Assembly: GCA_030248135.1 (NCBI GenBank)
Contig: JASANC010002514.1
Coordinates: forward strand, 62,001 to 126,000
Source of the DNA: Theristus sp. LFF4_11
Lineage: Eukaryota; Nematoda; Chromadorea; Monhysterida; Xyalidae
DNA length: 64,000 nucleotides
Direction: 5' to 3'
Below the pieces are notes generated by a model. It was given only the letters and a program-made list of their open reading frames with translations, made no database searches and had not been told where the DNA came from. Below, one piece after another: positions 37,501-48,800 of the stretch; the stretch's first letter is position 1, and each line of letters starts with the position of its first letter. The translations under genes were made by a program, and so were the position numbers.

Positions 37501-40500
37501 GAATCAGTCACACCAAACTGACATTTTAGTGCCTGTACTTTGACAAACGGGCGTTTTTAAAGCAAATGACGTCATTTTAGTCGGGACACGTTTGAATAAA
37601 TCCACAATACCTTTTGAAACGACGTTCAAACAGGCCACTGGCATCATCATCACCATGCCCATTCAGTGTTGTCGTTGTGTGCATGCAGGCGTGCAAGAAC
37701 GGTCTCGTGAAACACCTCGAGCACCTGCTGTACTACGGCGCCGACCTGAACGCGCAGAACATCAACGGCAACACCCCGCTGCACGTGTGCGCGGCGAACG
37801 CCCGCGACGGCTGCGCGCGTGTCCTGCTGTTCCGTGGCGCCGATGCGTCGCTGGCGAACAACCAGTCGCAGAACGCCTACCACGTCGCCGTCATTGTGGG
37901 CAGCAGCGGCGTCGCCGAGGTCATCCGCACGCACGATCCGAGCCAGTCTGGTCCGTGCGCTTGCTGCTGTTTGTTTGGTTGTCATGTCGTGGGTGGATTT
38001 GATTGGCTTTATACTTAGGCGCGTTCAGGAGGGGCACAATACTGATTAGGCTACCACCCCTCTTCTGCATATGATGTTGGCCAGGACGTTTCGCAGGGAA
38101 CTATCGTATCGTACAACTTGGTTGACTTTTAGTGGATAGTTTAGCAATAACACTGATCGGTTCTGAAACACTTGTTACTTGGTCAAGTGGGTGATCCGAC
38201 CGGTCAGCGCGTTCAGGGCATGTTCATGATGGCATACGACACCATATCGGCCCCTGGGGGTGTATTGTCATGCATTCAGTGTAGCCATGGGAGCTTCCCA
38301 GCTACCAGGATTTCTGTAAAACTGTCCTCTGGTGCCCGGGAACAGGACAGCGACTGGTGCAAGTGGCCGTCAGCTGACCTACCATTGCAAAAATCAAAAG
38401 GCCGCATTACGTTCGCAGTGCCATACCGCGGTCAGCCGCAGTACAACAGCAAACGGCGCGTCTCGCGTAGCGCCAGCTGTGCAACCTCACTCGGTCGCTC
38501 GCGCAGCGTCTCGCAGGCGTCGCTGTCGAACGCGTCCTGCTCGAGTGCGTCCGCGACGACGCCCGACGGACACGCCCCGGCCGCTCTCGTCCACTATCGA
38601 CCGTCGATGCAACAACAGTACCAGAGTGCGCACACGTCGCGCACGCCGCTGGCTATGGTTTGTGGTGCTTTGTGTGTGTTTGTGGCGTTTTCGGAGAGTT
38701 GCAAACTGTGTATTCCTGGTTGATGAATGTGAATCAGTTTGCTCAGTTGAATTAGTTTGTTTTGAGCGAGCCCGTGCAAATCGAGATTTTCACCGGCTGA
38801 CTTTGAGTGCGAGATGTTTGACGTTTTTTTCTGCACAAGATTAGAGGCAGGTCTGCCTGGTCGTCCATCGCACTGACCAGCCAGGAGGCGACGCTGCGGT
38901 ATGCGTCCACCTGGGCGTGAGACCACAAACCATCGGACCAAGTGCACGCGGTCATCATCGATGCAAGAACGTCAGACGCTTCCGACTGCACAAAGTGCCA
39001 GCATCACGTGTTGCAGGTGCCAGGCAGTCCGTCGCTGGCGCATCAGCACTCGGTGCCACTGCCGTCGGCCGGTCACTACCACTCGACGAACGTGCTGCTC
39101 GGTCAACAGCAACACAACAGTCATGGCACTCTCTTGAAACAACACCAACAACAGCCAGCACATCCGGTCTCCTCTGTATACAACAACACCACCGGCCACC
39201 CTGTCATGATGGCAAAGTCGCCGTCCGACTATTTCGCGCAACACCACCACCATCAAACGACGAGCCGTTCGACGCCGTCGCCGCTGTCGACCGCCTCCAC
39301 GTCGTCGTCGCTGCCGAGGCAGAGGTCGGTCGATCGGTGCTCACCGGCGCCGGGCCCGTCGACTGTGGCGAATAGCGAGTGGGTTTGGGCTGGGGTACGG
39401 TTCTTTTTGTGAAGTTCAAGTTTTGAAACTCAAATATGGTTCGAGAGGGGCACATCACTGATAACGACACGCCCCTCTTCTGATGCAGCTGATTGTTGGC
39501 CAGCCCGAAGTGGCGCAGAACCTCCATGCAATTTGGTTGATTTGAGTGGAGTGGAGGTGGCATCGGAAAAGAACCGGTTTTTTGCGGAAAATATTTTTTC
39601 CGTTTTCTTAACTTCTTAATTTAAAGGAGGTTCATGTTTTTCTTTATTTCTTTTCAGTGTAAATATACCCCGCATACTAGTCATTCCACGAGGACCAAAA
39701 GGCTTCGGCTTCATACTGCGCGGCGCGAAAAGTGAGTGTTTTTTTTCATAATAAACTTTTGATCGTCAATCACAACAGTTCTTTCCATCGAGCGTCATTT
39801 GTCCATTTTTGTTGTCATTTGTGCAATTTGCGGCGTTTGTTTTCCAGAAATGGAGCCAGGCGCCCGATTCGAGCCGACGGCGTCCGTGCCGGCGCTGCAG
39901 TTCTTTGAGGGCGTCGACGTGAACGGCATGGCCATGAAGGCCGGCCTCAAGCCCGGTGACTTTCTGTTGGAGGTAATGAAATGGTTCTTAATGAATCAGT
40001 GTTCCGATGGTTTTTGGTCGTATTCTAAAGTACTCACGGAGCTGATGTTGTTGTCACTGAAACCTGTCGTATACTAAGGGCGGAGCGAAACATTGTCAAC
40101 GTTCTTGGTAAAATTCTCGTCGAAAGTCTGCTGTGCTCCATAAACCCCAAGAGTGCACGGCTCACTCTCTCTGTCACAAATACGTGCAGTCGATTACTCT
40201 AAATTATGCCTTTTATTACTGACCTCTGCCGCCATTTTGTGTGTCAGATCAACAACGTCGACGTGCGCTACGCCAACCACGACCAGGTGGTCAAACTGAT
40301 CCAATTGGCCGGCGACACGATCTCGCTGAAAGTGATCACGATCGATGCCGCCGCTGCTGCGATTGCGGCCGCCGCGAAACGGCCGCCTCTGCCGCACTCG
40401 CAACCGCAGTCTAACAGCAACGCGAGCTCGGCGCACTTCGGCACAATGCCCGCGCGGAGAACGTCGCAACAGCGAGGTACGGTTTTGTTTTGGTCGCGGT

Positions 40501-42844
40501 CGGATTGGCGGTTTTTTGGTAGATTTCAGGAGTTTTTTTGGTGGACCGTGGACGATTTAGTTGGACGCTTCATCATTGTTCCTGTCCTGTTAGTGACTAA
40601 TGAACTGCAAGAATTAGTTATTCCGTTTTTGTTGTGTTGTTCGCGTATTTTTAGAGGTTTGACATTCACCTTTTTTCGACTGCTGGCGCGGCGTTTTCAC
40701 ATGTACCGGGCATGTCAAGAAGCTGCTGGAGAAAGAGCTGTCACAATTTTTTTTTGGCTGAGCTTGCATCAATGAATGGCTCTTTTTTGAATTTCATTGT
40801 TTGAACTTGAAATCGAATTTTGTACTCTCATCGTTTTTTCGGTGCGCATTTTCACTTTTTATGAAACTAGCGGGTTTTGTTCGATTAACATTCTGTCCTT
40901 TCGGTTACTTTAAATTCTCTAAACATTTCACACTATCACTGGCAGTTCATTGTTCCTTTGTTTATCAGTTTTCTGCCTTTTCTCACGAACCTTATCTTAT
41001 TTCTTTCTTTGTTCACTTACTTTGGTTGGCGGTTGTTTTGCGCTGAGAATGATAGACAGATAGAACATTTCTCCCAAACGGGCTAAAAAATCCATCACAA
41101 AAATGAATCATTTCTAAAACAGTTTATGATTTTGTTATGAAGCATTCACGGTTTCGGGTTGCTCGTTCCCATACGCGCGGGGCATGAAGATTTCGCACAT
41201 CGAAAAACCTGCCAAATCAATTATAGAAAAACAACACCAAATATCTTTCCTGGCCGTCCATCCTTTTACTGTCTTTGCGAACTGGAACAGTCGCTCAACT
41301 CACTATTCATTTTCCGACATTACCAGTGAAAGGCAACGACTTTTTCCCAGAATTTCTCTCCAAAACCAACCAACGATCCTTCCGTGTTTTTCTCGTTTCC
41401 AGCGCGCAGTTTAGTGCCGCCGGCGCCACCGAAGCGTCACCCGTCGACATCGCTGACGTCAGCCAGAGGCCGCCAGATGGCGCACGCCTTGCAGCAGCGA
41501 TTCGCCGGTATGTTTGGAACGGAGAAACATAGCAACAAAAAGCACCAACCACGCAAGGCTGCAGCACATCGTCAATGGTTTTTTTATATATTTTTTCTCA
41601 AAAAAATCAATTTTGTCGACATGTCGAAAAAAACGCACTTTTTTTCTGACGCACTTCAGCTTGCACTCGCTCCAGTAGATGTGTAGGTGCTTCACTGCAC
41701 TGTTTTTTACTTTTTTAGTGTGTCTGCCCTTCTGCACTGTACACTGGCGCACTATCGCTTATTGTTTGTGTGCTCGTCTTCATTTTGTTTTCTGTTTGAA
41801 TGTCACCATAAATCGAAAAAACTTAATCTGAAAATCGGATTTTCACGCAAAATTTCGTGTGTCCAAACAAAAAATGCTTCAGTTGCACGCAACGAAACAC
41901 AGGTTCCAACGTTTTCGGCTTCAGAAACAAACACCAGGTGAAAACAACAACAACAGCAACACAGCTTTGCGCTTTTCTGACTAGAGATGCCAACAAAACA
42001 AACTGTATCATTGTCTTGACTGTCGTGGTTGTTCAGTGTCGTCTATGTGTCGTTCATGAAAAGTCAGCACACGCAGAATTGTCCAAAAAAACCAACCAAG
42101 CAACCAGATCCCACGAATTCACCCAAATTTCAAGAAAAAACTTTGCAGACGAAGGGATGGCGCCACCGGGAGGCAGTCAATATCCAGACCACCACCAGCA
42201 GCACCAGTCGTCGATGGTGACCGTGATGCCAGCGAAGTCAATGGAGTACCTCCCGCAGGGTGCGTATCGTATCCAGCAGCAACCACCAGCACCACAACAG
42301 CAACTGCTGTCGCCACACGACCCTGATGATCAGGGCGACCCGGACGGCCGTGTAGCGTCGGTCCGGTCGCGGCCGAGCTCTCGGCGCATCTCGGCGCTCG
42401 AACTGGAGCAGTTGATGGCACGACAGGGCGAGGCCGAGACGGTTCGCTGGTTGACGATGGTTTTTGCGCATCATGGGCGCTAAATTCAACGCGGCACGCT
42501 GATTGGCGGAATTGGTGTGGTGTTATGTAACAGCTATTATGTATCAATACCACCACCTGTAACAAATCAGTACCGGTCTTCAAACTGCCTTGTAATGCTC
42601 TACAGAGCCGCACAATCTTTGGTTCGGAATCTGTTGAGTTTCGATTATTCCTTGAGTGATTAAGCGCGATAATATGAAACGTGCGAAAAACATTCATTTC
42701 TGCGAAATATTTCAGACGGACTTCAGTAACGGCACGTTACCGCGGACGCCGACGACACCAACGGTGTCGGGTCATCGAAAATACACCAGTGTTGCGGATA
42801 TGAAACGGAAACGGTCGAATCAAACGAGCAATGCACCGAATAAT

Positions 42845-42902
<58 letters not shown>

Positions 42903-45900
42903 TGAACAATGGTGGCGCGTATCGCACGGCACCACCGCCACCGCCGCAGGGCCTACCGCGCACCTACAACGACCCGCAAAGTCAGGCGGCCTCGCCGATG
43001 AAGAGCTTCGCCAGCTCACCGAATTTACAGGTGGGTTTCCACGTTTGAAAATTCGCTTTCATTTCCACCGATTTTGGCTGCGTGATATTTTTAGAACTGG
43101 AAACTAAAATCTGTGCGCACAATTACAAACTGAAGTAACAAAAGTCTTTCCGTTCCACTGCAGCACCAATAGATCATCCAAAGCATTCATTGACCGCAGT
43201 AAGCAAAACGGTATTGGGTGCTATTTTTTTTCGTTTCATCACGTGTGCCTTTTGTTCTTCGACTCTTCAACATAATTCGAGAAGCAGCCAAAAAAAATGA
43301 AAACACAATTTTCAGGAACACCAAGCGCACCACCACCACCAGCACAACAACGCCGCGCGTCATTTCGACTATTCGGACGACTCCGCCCACGAGCAGAACG
43401 CCGCCTCATCGTGGCACCAAAACGGCTACCATCCGTCGACGATACAACGTCGCCCGTCGCAATGCAGCACCACGTCCTCCCTGAACAGTCAAGGCGAGTA
43501 CGCCGGTCGCTCGCCGAAATCGTTGCGTCCGAAAACGCCGCCACCGCCGCCGCCAGCGAGCGTACTGCCGCGGAGTCACTCGATGACGCCGCAGGCCAGC
43601 ACGGCACCGCCAGCACCTGCGCCCCCGCCGCCGCCGCCGCCGCCGGAGCTGCTGCGAAGCAGCGACACGAACCGAAAGGGCGACTGCCGCGGCGTGACGG
43701 CGGACGCGCTGCGCTCGGTGAAACTGAATCGAACGGCCATACAGCGCGACGCGAGCGCGCCGATCATTGCGGGCTCGAACTGTAATCAGAAGACGAATAA
43801 TGGCAATGAGAATGCAACGTTGCGACAGTCGGCGTCTGCCGCCGGCATCACTCCGGCCGCCTTGAATGCGGTAAAGTTGAAAAAATCGAACAATAACACG
43901 ACACAGCAACAGCCGAGATTCACGCTCGACGACGCGCACGCGGAGGAGGGAACGTCGACGATCAAACGACAGCCGCAGAATAATGGCGGACAGGCGATTG
44001 ATTTCGACAGTGATCTGAGGCAGGCGCTGGCCAGACGGAGGAATGTGATGAACAGCAATGGCACGACTGCGAATGGAGTGACCAGTGGCGGTGGTGCACC
44101 TGGCGTCCGCAAGCAACCGGCCGTTTTGGTCGGCAGAGTTGAGACGACCACAAATAATGGCGTCGCAGAGAAACAGTCGAACGTGGTGTACAGCAGTTCG
44201 AATGGTGCGATGCGCGTTTTTGTTGTTGTTTTGGAGTGCGTTTTATATTTATTTTGAAAGTTCTGCAAATGTTACACTTGACTTGTTTCTTATGCGATTT
44301 CTTACCTCTTACCATTGACATTTCAATTTAAGAGAATTTGGCCGCTCCACTCCGCGTTTTATGCATAACGCACTAACAACAATTCAATTGTTGTTTTCAT
44401 TTAGACGTGACGCCACAACAGCAGACATCCGAGAAACAACAGAAACAACGCTCGGGCCTGTCACTGAAGGAGTCCGTCCGTCAGTCGGTGAAGTCGAAGT
44501 CGCAGAGCACCAGCAATCGCTCACCACCGCCGCCCGTCACGAACGGCTTCAGCAAGAAAGACTCTGGCTACACGTCGTCCAGGACGTCGCTGGAGCCAAG
44601 CGAGTGTGGCGACGATGGACAGGGTGAGTGTGTGTGAGATGGATGGATGGACAATGTTTTGTGCAATGATCATTGCTAGATTTCTAGACAGTCTGGTTAT
44701 TAAAATACGCGTTATTTCGTGTTTTGTGCAACGTTGAGAATCTTAAAAGAGGACTGGCATACTTGCTGCGCGGTCCCACAACGCTGTCATTATGCCAATC
44801 AAGGCATATTGTTGGTTTTGCACTTTTCGCCTTTTGAAAAGTTGGTCCCTCTTGCTCGTATGTCAAAACAAATTAATGAAACCAGATAGAATGAGAGCAC
44901 CGGTGGAATGTTGGTTGGTCAGCTGACGACGTTCTCGCAGCCCCAGGCAGCCACTATTACCAATTGCCATTTCCGCTTCACCAAACGTCCCTCTACCGCG
45001 CTTCCAGGTGCGTCCGTGCTGGCGAACGTCGCCGAGTCGACCGGCTCGGACGAGGAGCGTGCCGAGGACGACGACAACGCCGCCACACCGTCGATGCCGA
45101 CAATGCCGCCGTCGCCCGACTTTCCGGCACCGCCGGCGCCCGAACTGCTGCAGGCGTCGATGAACGCGCGCACGACGGACGCGGCGGCCGATCGAAATCG
45201 CGTCAGCATTCTCTCGCAGCAGCTCGAGGACAGCTTCGGGGGGCAGCCGCCGCCGCAGTTGCCGAACAAACAGCAGCAGCCGGCGAAACAGTCGCTTGCT
45301 GGCAACGCTGCCAATAACGCCAATGTGACGATGATCGCTGTGAATGCGACCACGGCAGCGAGCCGCGAGAACGATGCGGTACGTGCGAATGGTGGCGCTG
45401 TTTGCACTCCAAATTATAGGCAATCAGCTGATTGGTTGTGGTTCACGTGATGCGTGCCTTCTGCTTTGGAGGTGGATACTGTCCAAAATTCCAATTATGG
45501 CAGCATTCGCCTGTAAATATCTCTAACCTGTCGTATTGCGTGAGAAGCAGAATGATTCCGAGACACACAGCAGCATTTCAGTCAACTTTCATGCACGCAA
45601 TGTTCGTGGTTTCAATGTTGACTTGCATTCGCAGATGAGTGTCGCGTCAACGTTGTCCACACTGTCCGGTTGCTCTGCCGAGTCCACCCAGCAACAACAC
45701 AGACAACAAACACACCAGCAACCGCTGTTGCCGCCCGTACTGCCGCCGCCCGACTACGACGCGGACAGCGGCACCGGCGACAGTGACGGCGGCGACGACG
45801 ACGACGCTGGCGAGCACACGCGCACGCCGCACTTGAGCCGGGCGGACGTGAGCGGTGAGTGCTGTTGCAGTTGGCAGTGTCGGCGAAAATATTGTGTGAG

Positions 45901-46543
45901 CAAGCCAAGCCATATAACTGACGTAAGCGTATAATTCGGAATTATTCGCTTACGCCAGTTACATGTCTTCCTTACAAATGGAATTGGGTGCTTTGGTGCA
46001 GTTTCCAAATCGCCTCCGTGGTAGCACAATATGGCAGGATAACGAACACTGGGTGACGCGAGTTGAGTGGCATTTCAATTACTGCCTGTCAAGTTGGCAC
46101 TTGCAGTTACAGTTACAATGAAGCACTACCTTGGATTCACGTTTCTGAATAAATGCAGACGTTTGGGCACGTGGCTGAGGGGGGTCCAAAATCCTAGGGG
46201 CGCATCCGAGTCTGTGGAAAAAACGCGACTGTGTTTGCTTGCAGGCAAACCGAGCGCGCCGCCGCCGCCGCCGCTCGCGTCGAAGCCGACGATGCTGCTG
46301 ACGGGCGGCAATCGCTTCTCGCAGCGCCCGCTCGCTGATTGGTCGGTCGGCGACGTGTGCGACTGGCTGGAGTCGCTGCAGTTGTGCGCCGACTACACGA
46401 CCACGTTCGCCGGTCGATCCGTCGACGGAGCGCAACTGGCGGCCGCCGACCGCGCCTTCTGGACACGGATGGGCGTCACGCGGATCGCGCATCGAAAGGC
46501 GCTCGAGCACGCACTGAAGCGATACACGACGCCGCAGAAATAG
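19598..46543 (+). CDS. SHANK: Shank scaffold protein (SPN-ankyrin-PDZ-SAM), 19 exons, 1608 aa
   Basis: Postsynaptic/junctional scaffold of the Shank (ProSAP; SHN-1) family. Exons: 19598-19705, 19927-19998, 35357-35482, 35689-35866, 36834-37156, 37689-37950, 38419-38657, 39017-39378, 39658-39731, 39848-39972, 40248-40476, 41403-41507, 42149-42459, 42716-43030, 43316-44204, 44405-44623, 45008-45378, 45635-45854, 46245-46543. All phases agree, giving one frame of 4827 nt. Domains in order: SPN (about residues 23-115), ankyrin repeats (about 140-357), PDZ (about 560-660, binding loop GFGFILRG), a Pro-rich segment VPPAPPKRHPSTSLT like the conserved Shank PPAPKRAPSTTLT region, a long Pro/Ser/Asn-rich linker, and a C-terminal SAM (about 1537-1605). 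No SH3 domain lies between ankyrin and PDZ; that span is Ser/His/Gln-rich. No strict PPxxF Homer site is seen (nearest PPSPDF). The ATG is the first in frame, 22 codons before the SPN core. The least certain junctions are the ends of exon 8 (39378) and exon 13 (42459; 42441 also keeps frame). Further 5' UTR exons cannot be excluded. Confidence 0.93.
19999..25601. other. Shank intron 2, left part: no feature recognised
   Basis: T-rich intronic sequence beginning at the GT donor at 19999. Small open frames on both strands resemble no family and lack splice-bounded GC-rich character. No repeat with clear ends was recognised before the transposon nest that starts at 25602. Confidence 0.5.
26731..28168 (+). 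repeat. 378-bp tandem repeat array, about 3.8 units (left arm)
   Basis: The marker GAACCGTTTTCGGGG recurs at 26731, 27109, 27488 and 27866, giving periods of 378, 379 and 378 bp. Units differ by only a few substitutions or indels (for example GGGGCA versus GGGGGA). Each unit contains GCTAGCTCTGTGCCAAG and ACATGTACCACGTGCTGCA. Units have no long open frame. Confidence 0.93.
28508..30640 (-). repeat. 378-bp repeat units in inverted orientation (right arm)
   Basis: The complement of the unit marker occurs at 28566-28571, 30257-30262 and 30635-30640. The last two are 378 bp apart; the first two are 1691 bp apart, which equals 378 plus the 1313-bp Helitron inserted between them. Sequence identity with the left arm is very high by eye. 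Confidence 0.9.
28746..30058 (-). mobile_element. Non-autonomous Helitron, complete, 1313 bp
   Basis: Read on the minus strand it begins TCTATAATACTAAGATAG, ends ...GGGTCAATTTGCTAG, and has a 7-bp-stem hairpin (CCGTGCC-3 nt-GGCACGG, 28759-28775) about 9 nt before the CTAG end. These are the Helitron hallmarks: 5' TC, 3' hairpin and CTRR. The 378-bp host repeat supplies the unoccupied site, which shows insertion exactly between A and T with no target duplication. The interior is made of diverged units with CCCTAACCTAAGCC cores, including internal duplications with 190-bp (28921/29111) and 237-bp (29341/29578) offsets. No Rep/Hel coding region is present. Confidence 0.88.
31462..35356. other. 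Shank intron 2, right part: no feature recognised
   Basis: T-rich intron sequence up to the acceptor TTTTTTGCAG before exon 3. An open frame of 140 codons (33247-33669) and its minus-strand counterpart resemble no family. No further transposon ends were identified. Confidence 0.5.
35497..35579 (+). repeat. 83-bp imperfect hairpin just inside Shank intron 3
   Basis: Starting 14 nt after the exon 3 donor, GGCATTCATG (35497-35506) pairs with CATGAATGCC (35570-35579). Inner arms ATTTAGTGAC/GTCGCTAAAT and CGTAGCTGTG/CATAGCTACG also pair, leaving a loop of about 8 nt. It could be a tiny MITE or a structured intronic RNA element. Nothing in the sequence decides between these. Confidence 0.7.
36834..37950 (+). 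other. Shank ankyrin repeats, exons 5-6
   Basis: Exon 5 encodes ETPLTVAATVNG, then GGAHLDYRNLEGQTALHKAV, LGSSPNCKDPLGLTPLYY and LLLRDYAQLGVTDMHG, ending NQEIHQ. Exon 6 continues with ACKNGLVKHLEHLLYYGAD, NINGNTPLHVCA and ARVLLFRGADASLANNQSQ. These are canonical ankyrin G-TPLH signatures and follow vertebrate Shank repeat by repeat (for example HLEHLLFYGAD and ARVLLFRGA). Confidence 0.95.
38020..38135 (+). repeat. Dispersed ~105-bp intronic repeat, copy 1 (Shank intron 6)
   Basis: Contains GGAGGGGCACAATACTGAT, CCCCTCTTCTGCATATGATG, TTGGCCAGG and a final ACTTGGTTGA-TTTAGTGG. It aligns with copies at about 39436-39550, 50190-50285 (opposite strand) and 60172-60262. No terminal inverted repeat is evident, so it could be SINE-like or an old MITE fragment. 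Confidence 0.65.
39436..39550 (+). repeat. Dispersed ~105-bp intronic repeat, copy 2 (Shank intron 8)
   Basis: Same family as 38020-38135. It shares GAGGGGCACATCACTGATAA, GCCCCTCTTCTG, GATTGTTGGCCAGCCCGAAG, GCAGAACCTCCATGCAATTT and GGTTGATTTGAGTGG. Confidence 0.65.
39658..40360 (+). other. Shank PDZ domain, exons 9-11
   Basis: Exon 9 gives IPRILVIPRGPKGFGFILRG with the carboxylate-binding GFGF loop. Exon 10 gives VPALQFFEGVDVNGMAMKAG and LKPGDFLLE. Exon 11 gives INNVDVRYANHDQVVKLIQ and ends the fold at LKVITI. This matches the Shank PDZ layout (FPALQYLESVD, AGLRTGDFLIE, VVxLIRQGG). In vertebrates the ligand is the GKAP/SAPAP C-terminus. The exon 8/9 junction (phase 2, donor GA|GTGGGT) is the weakest boundary in this part of the gene. 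Confidence 0.92.
42839..42901 (+). repeat. AAC trinucleotide repeat encoding 21 asparagines
   Basis: Within Shank exon 14, 21 consecutive Asn codons (AAT or AAC, mostly AAC) keep the reading frame. The tract lies in the low-complexity linker between the PDZ and SAM domains. Its near-perfect repetition suggests recent slippage and probable length variation between individuals. Confidence 0.97.
45915..45961 (+). repeat. Short perfect-looking hairpin in Shank intron 18
   Basis: TAACTGACGTAAGCG (45915-45929) pairs with CGCTTACGCCAGTTA (45947-45961), 14 of 15 positions, around a 17-nt AT-rich loop that is itself nearly palindromic. Probably a small transposon remnant. Confidence 0.6.
46245..46543 (+). 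other. Shank C-terminal SAM domain and stop, exon 19
   Basis: The last exon starts with a Pro-rich stretch (KPSAPPPPPLASKP), then the SAM core: LADWSVGDVCDWLESLQLC, DYTTTFAGRSVDGAQLAAAD and WTRMGVTRIAHRKALEHAL, ending with TAG at 46541-46543. It follows the vertebrate Shank SAM pattern W(S/T)xxDVxxWLES, ...IxGxxL... and LGVTRxGHRxxIExAL. In Shank this domain self-assembles into sheets. Confidence 0.95.
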
Positions 46544-48800
46544 ACATGACTTTGTTGTTGTTGTGCATTGTCGTCCGTTTCAGATGTTCCATTGCTTCAC
46601 CTGTATTTCCCACTCTTGCCGCTCCCCGCATCGCGGAATGCGTCCTCCAGGTTTTGCATGCTTGATTCGCTATTCTGAAAAACAATACCGAAGCATTTTG
46701 TCGGAGAATAACACTGTGACATAAATGTTGTGCGTCTCTCGATCCGAACACAAGAGCGCGTTTATCTGCGCTTGGCGCTATTCCACTTCTCGCCCGTTTC
46801 GGTTTCTTCACCGCCTCTTTATTCTGCTCATTTTTTTCCGCTTCAGCATTTTTGATTTTGTTTCAGGACTATTGGTCTGTCATAACGTTGACTATCAGAT
46901 AACATCTTTCACACGTTGCTGCACATTTTTAATTGTACATTTCGCGATGTTTGAGCGATAAAAATGTTCAATATACCCGTGATTCCGTTTCATTGGAAGC
47001 ATTTTGCGATCATCAACCACTGTGGTACGAATATATAATTCATTTGGATTTTTCTCTCACTTTTTTTGGAATTTGTTGACTTTTGTCAATATGGCTTTAC
47101 TTAATTGTGCTTTTTCGCTTGCGAGCTACATTATTTTTGTTTCTCGAGGTTTTTAATTGAACTTTTCAGCTCGCTTGACCCAGTTTTTGAATTTAATTTT
47201 TAGGCGTTTTTGGTATCGGCTGTTTATTTTAACAGTGTTATTGTACAGTTTTTGAATGTGCAAATTTAGTTTGGATGAACAAACGAGCTATATCACTGTT
47301 TCAAAAAATATGCTAAAAACTTGATTCACTTTGTTTCAGATTGAAAATATAGGATGTTTTTTATGATTTTTTGGCAAATTTAATAAATTTGTGAAACTTG
47401 TTTATTCGGTACTATGTCAAGAGTCGGTTTGGCTGAAGTTAGTGGTGCATTGCATTATTATTATGATTATCTTTTTTGTTTTTCCTATTTGGTTCGATTC
47501 ATGCAACTTCGTGTGTTCAGAAAAATCATGTTCAGAAATAAAAGCTATTACGCCTATCGGTCGGTTCGGTTCACTATTTTGAAGCAGTTTTCATAAAACT
47601 GTAAAATTTTACAGTATAATATCGTTACAGGTAAAAAAGACTTTACTATTGAGTAAATTCTGCTGTGAGTGACTACATTTGAGTTGATTTATAAGGCAGC
47701 AGAACGAAACTCCGTGGTAGAACGCAATTGTTGGATTTCGTTTATTTGAAACGCTGCAATCGGTAGTTCTCCAAGTTTTTGATAAAACTAATTGAACTCC
47801 TGAAATTTAAAAGTAAATTAACCGCGAACCGAGCCGTGCATTCTCTGTTATTGTTTAAAGGACACCTGCAGAGCTTTGTTGCCGTCAGTTCGGACTCTGG
47901 ACACTGCAGAAGCAACGGTGACATTCGCGCGCGCAGTCACACCACACCCGGACATGACAGACCCGCTCATAGACTAATTGTTTGATGGTTCATTCACCCG
48001 TTTGTGAGTTTTCAAGTTTTGTTTTGACAACCTTTTCGCGGGTTTCCGACTGTCCATGATGCTTAATGAGTAGCTTCTTGAAACGATATCGAACTTGGTG
48101 GCTGGGCAATATTTCAAACAACCAATCAGCGTTCTGAGTTTGATTTTTAGAATGCAGCAACGGCACACATTGAAATCGACAGTTTGATTGGTAACTTGTG
48201 GTTTCTTAATAGCTCAGCTGAACAGAAGTTCTAAACACAGTTTTTTTCACAGCTGTTTTGAATGTAAAACGTGACAAATCGTAAAACGGGGTGCCCATTG
48301 TGCAGCCAGTTTCCTGTTAAGCCTGAAGTATCAAGGCAGGTTCGAATTGTGTTTGTGCAACTAGAAGTCGACCAACGCACGTGGTAAGTGGAAATGCAAA
48401 AACTGCAACTGTGTTGAGAAAATTTGTAACATGTAGAGCGTTTCTTTAACAAAAACACTGAAGCGTCCGTATCTTGCTGGACTGCGGCTGCATCGATAGT
48501 CGCTCTTGGGTGGTTTAGTCTTTGTGTTTGGTTTTAAAAACTACGTGCAGTTGAATTCGTGCTTGTTTGTTTGTTACTAGCAGAACTAGCTCCCACAACT
48601 CCACTATCACTTTTATTATTTCATTGATTGATTCTGAATTTATCACTCCCGATTCCGACATTTAGCAGTGTCCATTTTAAAATGAATAGAACACAGGTAA
48701 AATAACGTTTCAAACCATCCAGTGAAACCACTGCGCACCAGAATTCGACTGACCTTCCAGTTTCACTGGTTTCGCCGCGGTCGATATCGTGCGACCAACA
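46544..48800. other. Spacer between Shank and thiolase copy 1, including Shank 3' UTR
   Basis: No further exon is recognised. A candidate polyadenylation signal AATAAA lies at 47382-47387, which would give Shank a 3' UTR of about 0.85 kb; I cannot confirm its use. Just before copy 1, a tiny ATG-bearing segment (ATGAATAGAACACAG followed by GTAAAA, from about 48681) could be an alternative first exon but encodes only MNRTQ. Confidence 0.45.

Noticed and set aside
40477..40775. In-frame continuation of Shank exon 11 beyond the donor at 40477
   Set aside because: The sequence turns T-rich and Phe/Leu-rich right after a good donor (CGAG|GTACGG), and the next conserved Shank segment (VPPAPPKRHPSTSLT) is found in frame after the acceptor at 41402. 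The extension is intron readthrough.
43406..44116. 236-codon open frame on the minus strand opposite Shank exon 15
   Set aside because: It is a shadow of the GC-rich, Pro/Ser-rich coding exon; the product is Arg-rich low complexity with no family resemblance.
45008..45200. Homer-binding PPxxF motif in Shank
   Set aside because: The closest match, PPSPDF, has three residues rather than two between PP and F, so it does not fit the consensus.
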